In this document: piece after piece, positions 1 to 5,133 of the stretch | Layout of the letters: each line of letters starts with the position of its first letter | How positions within the stretch are numbered: the first letter of the stretch is position 1 | From: an uncultured Eubacteriales bacterium | Lineage (GTDB): Bacteria; Bacillota_A; Clostridia; Oscillospirales; Oscillospiraceae | NCBI GenBank assembly: GCA_949451265.1 | Contig: CASTQR010000130.1 | Span: 1 to 5,133 of the forward strand | DNA length: 5,133 nt | Direction of reading: 5' to 3' | The notes under the pieces: model-generated | What the model was told of the DNA's origin: nothing | The model's input: only the letters and a program-made list of their open reading frames with translations | The model's database searches: none | Program-made: the position numbers and the translations under genes

Positions 1-208
1 CAAGATCACCTTCCTGTGCGCCTGCGGCAAGGAGTCCGTGAAAAAGGGCATCAAGGCCGGGGACATCATCAAGCAGGTGTGCGCCATCGCCGGCGGCTCC
101 GGCGGCGGCAAGCCGGACAGCGCCATGGGCGGCGGCAAGGACGTGCTGATGCTGGACAACGCGCTGGCCATGGTGGACAACGTGGTGGCTATGAAGCTGG
201 GGGTGTGA
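1..208 (+). CDS. alaS: Alanyl-tRNA synthetase, C-terminal fragment (3' end of gene)
   Basis: This is the last 68 codons of a gene that starts outside the window; reading begins at base 2 and ends with TGA at 206-208. The visible protein starts KITFLCACGKESVKKGIKAG and carries the glycine-rich motif GGSGGGKPDSAMGGGKD at visible residues 31-47. That motif is the hallmark of the DHHA1/C-Ala domain at the end of bacterial alanyl-tRNA synthetases (usual form GGGGGGRPD.A..GGKD). The full enzyme, about 870-880 residues, charges tRNA-Ala in the cytoplasm; the C-terminal domain binds the tRNA elbow and supports dimerisation and editing. The end is intact (…VVAMKLGV) with no sign of truncation at the 3' side. 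The stop codon is one base from the next start, so the downstream small gene is probably translationally coupled. DHHA1 also occurs in other phosphoesterases, but the exact motif and ending favour alaS strongly. Confidence 0.93.
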   Translation, partial: KITFLCACGKESVKKGIKAGDIIKQVCAIAGGSGGGKPDSAMGGGKDVLMLDNALAMVDNVVAMKLGV

Positions 209-209
209 G

Positions 210-389
210 ATGCTGCCCCAGGATCCCTATATTCTGCTGAGCGTTATCAATACCAAGCTCCGGGACGAGTACCCCAGCCTGTCCGCTCTGTGCGATGGGC
301 TGGACGAGGACGAGGCGGGGCTGGTGGAACGGCTGTCCGGGGCGGGGTATGCCTACGACCCGGGCACCAACCAATTCAAAGCTGTTTGA
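210..389 (+). CDS. Small DUF4250-family protein (59 aa)
   Basis: A 59-residue protein, MLPQDPYILLSVINTKLRDE at its start and PGTNQFKAV at its end. The pattern M-L-P-x-D-P-Y-x-L-L-S-x-x-N-T-K-L-R-D near the N-terminus, an acidic middle (GLDEDEAGLVERL, residues 30-42) and the closing Y-x-Y-D-x-x-x-N-Q-F match, from memory, the DUF4250 family of short Firmicutes proteins of unknown function; full length is about 58-60 residues, so this one is complete. The protein looks soluble and helical, with no signal peptide, membrane segment or cysteine cluster (one Cys, residue 28). The ATG lies one base after the alaS stop (TGAGATG), with a G-rich stretch at the end of alaS as the only ribosome site, which suggests coupled translation. 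It is easy to miss because it is under 60 residues. Role not known; the family call is fairly secure, any function is not. Confidence 0.87.
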   Translation: MLPQDPYILLSVINTKLRDEYPSLSALCDGLDEDEAGLVERLSGAGYAYDPGTNQFKAV

Positions 390-401
390 AAGGAGACCGC
401 T

Positions 402-731
402 ATGCTGATCGACTTTTCCAAAATGGAGACGGAAACCATCCCCCACTTCATGGGCGGCGAGGGGGAAATCCACGCCCAGATGCAGGTGGACGAGCGCAAC
501 CGCATCCTCCACGGCATCCTGCCCCCCGGCTCCTCCATCGGCTATCACACCCACGAGACCAGCAGCGAGATCGTCTATATCCTGTCCGGCACGGGCAAGG
601 TGAAGGTGGAGGGCGGCGAGGAGCCGCTGAAGGCCGGGGACTGCCACTACTGCCCCAAGGGGCAGGCCCATTCCCTCATCAACAACAGCGGCGGCGATCT
701 GGAGTTTTTCGCCGTTGTCCCCCAGCAATAA
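402..731 (+). CDS. Single-domain cupin protein (cupin_2 type)
   Basis: A 109-residue protein that is one small beta-barrel cupin domain. Cupin motif 1 is visible at residues 47-63 (GYHTHETSSEIVYILSG), giving putative metal ligands H49, H51 and E56. Motif 2 is at residues 79-94 (G-D-C-H-Y-C-P-K-G-Q-A-H-S-L-I-N), giving the fourth ligand H90 and the conserved P85, G87 and N94. All four ligands are present, so a bound divalent metal is likely. There is no fused DNA-binding domain, signal peptide or membrane segment, so a cytoplasmic enzyme or sugar/small-molecule binder is the most that can be said; cupins of this size include isomerases, dioxygenases and binding proteins and the substrate cannot be read from sequence. 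ATG at 402 is supported by AGGAG about 7 nt upstream. It sits 12 nt after the DUF4250 stop and 14 nt before the HIT gene, so it is co-transcribed with both. The stop overlaps the next gene's ribosome site (TAAAGGAGG). Confidence 0.92.
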   Translation: MLIDFSKMETETIPHFMGGEGEIHAQMQVDERNRILHGILPPGSSIGYHTHETSSEIVYILSGTGKVKVEGGEEPLKAGDCHYCPKGQAHSLINNSGGDLEFFAVVPQQ

Positions 732-745
732 AGGAGGTTTGACCC

Positions 746-1099
746 ATGCTCAACACGCAAAATCCCGATTGTTTATTCTGCAAGATCGTCAAAGGGGACA
801 TCCCCTCCAAAATCATCTACAAGGATGAAAGGTGCGTGGCGTTCCATGACATCGACCCCCAGGCCCCCGTCCACTTCCTGGTCATCCCCAAGGTACACAT
901 CGGTTCCTGCGGGGAGATTAACGGGGCCAACTCCCTGGTGGTGAGCCATTGCTTCCAGGCCATCTCCAAGGTGGCCAAGGAGCTGGGAATCACCGACTTC
1001 CGGGTGGTGTCCAACTGCGGGGAGCAGGCGGGCCAGTCCGTGCCCCACCTGCACTTCCACGTGCTGGCTGGGCGGGACATGACCTGGCCGCCGGGGTAA
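746..1099 (+). CDS. HIT family protein (HINT-type nucleotide hydrolase)
   Basis: A 117-residue protein of the usual length for HINT-branch histidine triad proteins. The catalytic triad signature HLHFHVLAGR occupies residues 101-110, with H101, H103 and H105, H103 being the expected nucleophile by position (H-x-H-x-H). The N-terminal CLFC (C9, C12) is the zinc-site pair found in many bacterial HINT proteins, followed by GDIPSKIIYKDE and the FHDIDPQAPVHFLVIPK block (residues 33-49) that forms the nucleotide pocket. The C-terminal DMTWPPG matches the family ending. Members hydrolyse AMP-phosphoramidates and aminoacyl-adenylate adducts in the cytoplasm. Being downstream of alaS is suggestive, because HINT enzymes can remove aminoacyl-AMP made by tRNA synthetases, but that link here is inference. 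Start ATG at 746 has a perfect AAAGGAGG at 730-737. It is the last gene of the cluster; a strong terminator follows. Confidence 0.95.
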   Translation: MLNTQNPDCLFCKIVKGDIPSKIIYKDERCVAFHDIDPQAPVHFLVIPKVHIGSCGEINGANSLVVSHCFQAISKVAKELGITDFRVVSNCGEQAGQSVPHLHFHVLAGRDMTWPPG

Positions 1100-1126
1100 A
1101 ACCGCTTTTTGAGGGCCCGTGTCCTG

Positions 1127-1151
1127 TGAACTGCCCCCCGTCAAGTAGACA
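1127..1151. repeat. Possible solo insertion-sequence end (IS3-like terminal repeat)
   Basis: This 25-bp stretch starts TGAACTGCCCCCC and ends GTCAAGTAGACA, so it begins with TG and ends with CA and carries the C-run and AAGTAGACA typical, from memory, of terminal repeats of IS3-family elements in Firmicutes. No matching second end and no transposase is present in the window. It lies in the untranslated gap between the HIT gene and its terminator. Could be a remnant or chance. Confidence 0.3.
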
Positions 1152-1166
1152 GCGCTGCGGCGCTGT
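1149..1166. other. Small 7-bp hairpin before the terminator
   Basis: ACAGCGC (1149-1155), loop TGCG, GCGCTGT (1160-1166) form a perfect 7-bp stem three bases before the long terminator stem. It has no T tract, so it is not a terminator by itself; it may stabilise the mRNA 3' end or belong to the same repeat as its neighbours. Confidence 0.4.
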
Positions 1167-1169
1167 GGC

Positions 1170-1222
1170 AACCGCAGATTCCGGTTGGCCGCTAAAGCAG
1201 CCGACCGGAATTTGCGGTTTTT
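1170..1222 (+). terminator. Strong Rho-independent terminator of the alaS–HIT cluster
   Basis: The arms 1170-1189 and 1200-1219 pair over 20 bp when transcribed, every position being Watson-Crick except two G-U pairs (1177/1212 and 1186/1203). The 10-nt loop (1190-1199) has an inner GC/GC pair. The stem runs straight into TTTTT at 1218-1222 on the plus strand. There is no T tract on the minus side, so this works for the plus-strand genes ending at 1099. The stem is long for a terminator, which could also mean it comes from a dispersed repeat. Confidence 0.85.
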
Positions 1223-1230
1223 ATGCCGCC

Positions 1231-1264
1231 AAAAAAATCTGCCCCGGCGCTCGCCGGGACAGAT
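1231..1264 (-). terminator. Rho-independent terminator of the deacetylase gene
   Basis: Read on the minus strand: ATCTGTCCCGGC, loop GAGC, GCCGGGGCAGAT, then a run of seven T (1237-1231). This is a 12-bp stem with one G-U pair (1242/1259) and a textbook T tract, starting about 19 nt after the deacetylase stop. Together with the plus-strand terminator at 1170-1222 it insulates two convergent units within less than 100 bp. Confidence 0.9.
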
Positions 1265-1282
1265 CGTATTATTTTTGACGGT

Positions 1283-2779
1283 TCATTTGATCAGCGCGGC
1301 AAACCTGTCTATACTCAAGCCGCGGTTGATCCGCACACGCTTCATCATCATCAGGCTTTCGCCGCAGGTGAACTGTCCGCCGGTGTTCAGTACGCCGTAG
1401 CGGTAGTACTCCCCTGTCACCGCCTTGACAGTGGCATTGACGCCGCCGCTGGGGTAGCACAGGGCCACGGGAGCCTTGCCGGTGAGCTGGGTGATCACCG
1501 CTTTGGACTCGGCCATCTCCTCCGCCAGCGCGCCCCTGCTCAGGCCGGTCAGGGCGGGGTGGCTTTTGGTGTGGCTCTGAATGGATACCAGCCCTGAGCG
1601 GGACATCTCGGTGATTTGCGCCTCAGACAGAAAGTTCTTGCTCCAGCGGGTGTCGGTTATGACGAAAATGGTGGCCTTCAGCCCGTATTTCTTCAGCAGG
1701 GGGAACAGGATCTCATAATTGTCCCTGTAGCCGTCGTCAAAGGTCAGCATAATGGGCTTTGAAAACGCGCTGATGCTGTCCAGATCCTCAAAGGTGACGG
1801 TCTGATAGCCGTTGTCGGAGATGTATTTCAGCTGGGCCTCCAGCTCGGAGGGCCGCACGAACAGGCTGGTGAGGGAGGTGGTGGGCACGTCCGCTATGGC
1901 GTGGTACATCAGAATGGGTATCCGCCGACCCGCCACAGACGGGTCGGAGACCGAGGCCAGCTTCTGGGGCGTCAGCACCTCCGGCCCGATCCGGTTGAAC
2001 ACGAGAATACTCTCCTGCCGGGTGTAGGCGCCCGAGGGGGAGAACACAGGGTCACCGCCGCTCACGCCTTTCATGAGACCGTAAGCGCCGCAGAAGTTCA
2101 CCCCGTCCCTGGCCCAGTCCGCCACCTGCCACAGGTCCGTCCAGACCGGCCCGGGCCGGCTTCCGGCCTGGGCGCCGTATACCAGACATACCCGGTACAG
2201 CATGGCGGCCGCCTCCTGGCGGGTAAAGAGGCCGTCGGGTGTAAAGGTCCCCGGCTCCGCGGCCGTGGGTGAGACGGTGCCGCTGGTGATGCCAAGGGCA
2301 AAGGCCGCCAGAATATCGGGGTCGCCGGTATCCTTGAAGGCGTTTGGGCTGCGGCTCACGCCGCGCTGGGCGAGTATGTCGTCTATCCCGCTGCCCATGG
2401 CATACTCCAGCCACGACACCGCCATACGGCAGAATTCCTGCCGGGTGATGACGTTCCTGTAGTTATTTTGCAGATCCGCCGGAACAAAACCCTTCCCGAT
2501 GGCCGAGGCGATGCCGTCCCTGGCCCACCCGTCGGCGGTCAGCAGGGGGTCATCCGGCTCCGGCTCTGTGGCGGGCGCGTCCTCCGACGGAGTTTCCGGC
2601 TCCGGCGCGGCGGGATTATCCTGGCCGCCCTCCGGCTCAGGCGCGGGGGCAGCCTCTGAAACGTCCGTCCAATCCCCGCCGGCAGGCTGCTCCCCGCCGC
2701 CCTCCGCCGCCATCGCCCGGGGGGTGAGAAGCAGGGAGGCGGCCAACGCCAGCGTCAAAACCAGAAACCTTCGTTTCAT
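1283..2779 (-). CDS. Secreted SLH-domain polysaccharide deacetylase (NodB/CE4)
   Basis: A 498-residue exported protein. Residues 1-25 form a signal peptide: MKRRF, a hydrophobic core, then AMA-A as likely cleavage site. A Pro/Glu/Ala-rich linker runs to about residue 79. Three SLH-like repeats follow at about 84-127, 148-202 and 214-264, marked by ITRQEF, FTRQEA and YTRQES; three are normally enough to hold a protein to secondary wall polymers. The NodB domain fills about 286-498: ILMYHAI opening, motif 1 LTFDDGYRDN with D348 and D349, motif 2 SHTKSH with metal ligands H403 and H407, and CYPSGG (441-446) where classic members have RxPxG. It probably removes acetyl groups from a wall or surface polysaccharide; the substrate is not readable. 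The ATG at 2779 is preferred over an in-frame GTG at 2791 because AGAGGTG (2789-2795) lies 9 nt before the ATG but overlaps the GTG. It has its own promoter and terminator. Confidence 0.93.
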   Translation of the reverse strand: MKRRFLVLTLALAASLLLTPRAMAAEGGGEQPAGGDWTDVSEAAPAPEPEGGQDNPAAPEPETPSEDAPATEPEPDDPLLTADGWARDGIASAIGKGFVPADLQNNYRNVITRQEFCRMAVSWLEYAMGSGIDDILAQRGVSRSPNAFKDTGDPDILAAFALGITSGTVSPTAAEPGTFTPDGLFTRQEAAAMLYRVCLVYGAQAGSRPGPVWTDLWQVADWARDGVNFCGAYGLMKGVSGGDPVFSPSGAYTRQESILVFNRIGPEVLTPQKLASVSDPSVAGRRIPILMYHAIADVPTTSLTSLFVRPSELEAQLKYISDNGYQTVTFEDLDSISAFSKPIMLTFDDGYRDNYEILFPLLKKYGLKATIFVITDTRWSKNFLSEAQITEMSRSGLVSIQSHTKSHPALTGLSRGALAEEMAESKAVITQLTGKAPVALCYPSGGVNATVKAVTGEYYRYGVLNTGGQFTCGESLMMMKRVRINRGLSIDRFAALIK

Positions 2780-2818
2780 AATTGTGGGCACCTCTTTCCA
2801 AGAAAAACCTTACAGCTT

Positions 2819-2847
2819 ATCTTCTCACAGTCCATTTTAAAAGTCAA
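2819..2847 (-). promoter_or_regulatory. Predicted sigma-A-type promoter of the deacetylase gene
   Basis: On the minus strand, TTGACT (2847-2842, 5 of 6 to consensus) is followed after 17 bp by GAAGAT (2824-2819, only 3 of 6). The weak -10 is preceded by TGA, giving an extended -10 (TGn). Transcription would start near 2812, leaving a leader of about 33 nt. The region is clearly AT-richer than the flanking genes. The weak -10 suggests help from an activator or modest basal expression. Confidence 0.55.
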
Positions 2848-2852
2848 TATTC

Positions 2853-2886
2853 TTTTCTGTTTGCTTTCTGTTTGAATATCGCGATA
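2853..2886. repeat. Tandem 11-bp repeat and 10-bp palindrome upstream of the deacetylase promoter
   Basis: TTTTCTGTTTG (2853-2863) is followed directly by CTTTCTGTTTG (2864-2874), two copies differing at one base and exactly one helical turn apart. A perfect palindrome TATCGCGATA follows at 2877-2886. Both lie just upstream of the predicted -35 at 2842-2847 (minus strand), the usual place for activator sites. Regulator unknown; function is inference. Confidence 0.45.
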
Positions 2887-2960
2887 CCAACGTTTTGTGC
2901 GGGGCCCCTTACTGAAATTACGGCGCAGCCAGATCCTCGGCCCATTTCAGGGCCCTTCAT

Positions 2961-3004
2961 AAAAGGGGAAGCGCCCCCCGGCCTGAGGACAGGCCGGGGG
3001 GCGC
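2961..3004 (-). terminator. Rho-independent terminator of the sigma/anti-sigma operon
   Basis: The arms 2971-2985 and 2990-3004 form a perfect 15-bp GC-rich stem with an AGGA tetraloop. On the minus strand the stem is followed by TTCCCCTTTT (2970-2961), a broken but T-rich tail. It begins about 25 nt after the stop codon at 3029. The plus-strand side lacks an immediate T tract and no plus-strand gene ends here. Confidence 0.75.
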
Positions 3005-3028
3005 TCTCGCGTTTTGTCCAGAGCGGCC

Positions 3029-3998
3029 TCACCTCAGGGGGTAGTACTCCTCCCCCACGTAAACGCCCTGGATTTCGTCCGCCTCCACCGGCTGGCGGAA
3101 GTTCCACACCAGCACCCTGTGTTCGCTGTCCGTGCCATACGCGCCGTAGCTGCCCTGTCCGCCCTCCCAGGGGGCGTCCGCCACTGTGCCGTCCGCCAGC
3201 TTGACCCGGATGCCCGTGCCCGTAAAGCGGTGCCACGCCCCGTCGCCCTTAAAAATTGCGGACAGGCTGATGGGCGACAGCCGCACCTCCTCCGCCCCAA
3301 GGGCGGCGGCCAGCTTCCCGTCCGCTACTAGGCTGGTCACAGGCTCCACCTCCACCGGGAAATACACGTCCCCGCTGTTCTCCCAGATCGTCTGATACGC
3401 GGTTTCCGGCCCCCCCGACAGGCTGAACAGCTTGACCTCCGCCCCGGTCAGATCCTCCGCCAGCACCCGCCCCCAGGTGGTGATGGCCAGCAGGGCGGTC
3501 TTTGTCTCCGCGTCATACCCCACGCAGACGCCGCTCATGGTGCCTCCCCCCATGCCCTCGCTGTTTCCCGTATCCTTTGTGGGCACGTCCACCAGGCCAA
3601 AGGCGGCGCCAAAGGCATTCAGCTCCAGCTTGCTCAGACGATCGCCCTCCAGCTCCCGGGCCTCCACATAGGCCCGGACAGTGAAATCGTCCGCCAGGGC
3701 GGACACCACCCGGAACTCGATCCCGTCGATCACATAAGACTTGTCCTCCTGCCCCTGGGCATAGGGCGCGAAGCCCCCCAGGGCCTCCGCCAGCATCCCC
3801 CGCAGCTCCGGGGAGGCGGCGAAAGCCGTGCACAGCAGGGCCCCGCACAGGGCCGCCGCGATCAGAACCGTTTTCACCGCACCCAGGCCCCGCCGCTTTT
3901 CTCTGGGGGGCAGGCCGTCCAGCGTCTCCCGCACCCGCTCGTCAAATCCATTTGGCGTCATAATTTCCTCCTTTTCAGCCATTGCCTTCAGCATCTCG

Positions 3999-4012
<14 letters not shown>
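3029..4012 (-). CDS. Putative membrane anti-sigma factor (DUF4179-like) paired with the ECF sigma
   Basis: A 327-residue protein with an N-terminal cytoplasmic part of about 43 residues (MEQFDEMLKAMAEKEEIM, then GFDERVRETLDGLPPREKRR), one membrane segment at about 44-66 (AVKTVLIAAALCGALLCTAFAA) and an outside domain of about 260 residues. The FxxRVRETLxxLP stretch before the membrane helix resembles the N-terminus of DUF4179-type proteins coded next to ECF sigma factors in Firmicutes; that family call is from memory. No zinc anti-sigma HxxxCxxC motif is present. The outside part is beta-rich looking, with SYVIDGIEFRVV at about 92-103 and an aromatic C-terminus (VYVGEEYYPLR); I recognise no catalytic motif. 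It overlaps the sigma gene by 14 nt, so the two are translationally coupled, which supports partnership. ATG at 4012 is chosen over GTG at 4027 because GAGGAGG (4019-4025) lies 6 nt before the ATG. It probably holds the sigma factor at the membrane and senses an envelope signal. Confidence 0.78.

Positions 4013-5133
<1,121 letters not shown>

Noticed and set aside
189..728. Minus-strand open frame (179 codons) opposite DUF4250 and cupin
   Set aside because: Both plus-strand genes have family motifs and ribosome sites; this frame has neither.
2780..2791. GTG start adding four residues to the deacetylase
   Set aside because: The ribosome site AGAGGTG overlaps the GTG itself, while the ATG at 2779 has a 9-nt spacer and begins a standard MKRR signal peptide.

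Overview
The window looks like a GC-rich, low-complexity-free chromosomal segment of an anaerobic gut Firmicute, most likely in the Oscillospiraceae/Flavonifractor-Oscillibacter neighbourhood. This is an inference from protein content, not a database result. The clues are strong G/C-ending codons, perfect AGGAGG-type ribosome sites, a DUF4250 small protein, an SLH-anchored polysaccharide deacetylase, an ECF sigma/anti-sigma pair and a Clostridium-type hexameric glutamate dehydrogenase.

Layout. (1) 1-1222, plus strand: the 3' end of alaS is followed with tiny gaps (1, 12 and 14 nt) by a 59-aa DUF4250 protein, a 109-aa cupin and a 117-aa HIT (histidine triad) protein. The run is closed by a very strong intrinsic terminator at 1170-1222. 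(2) 1231-2779, minus strand: a secreted protein with three SLH repeats and a C-terminal NodB/CE4 deacetylase, with its own promoter (2819-2847) and a convergent terminator (1231-1264). (3) 2961-4493, minus strand: an ECF sigma factor and an overlapping single-pass membrane protein that is probably its anti-sigma factor. They are preceded by a near-textbook ECF promoter (4535-4563), which predicts autoregulation, and followed by a 15-bp-stem terminator. (4) 4618-5133, plus strand: a sigma-A-type promoter and the first 145 codons of gdhA, diverging from the sigma operon across a 203-bp intergenic region.

How the parts relate. The alaS cluster is housekeeping (tRNA charging, nucleotide phosphoramidate hydrolysis) plus two small proteins of unknown role. 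The deacetylase and the ECF module both concern the cell envelope and sit tandem on the minus strand, but a terminator and a separate promoter part them, so a shared regulon is only a hypothesis. gdhA is independent central nitrogen metabolism.

No CRISPR array, tRNA, rRNA or intact mobile element was seen. No clearly new system stands out. The best leads are the uncharacterised sensor domain of the anti-sigma protein with its ECF promoter, the repeat-rich control region ahead of the deacetylase, and a possible solo insertion-sequence end at 1127-1151.
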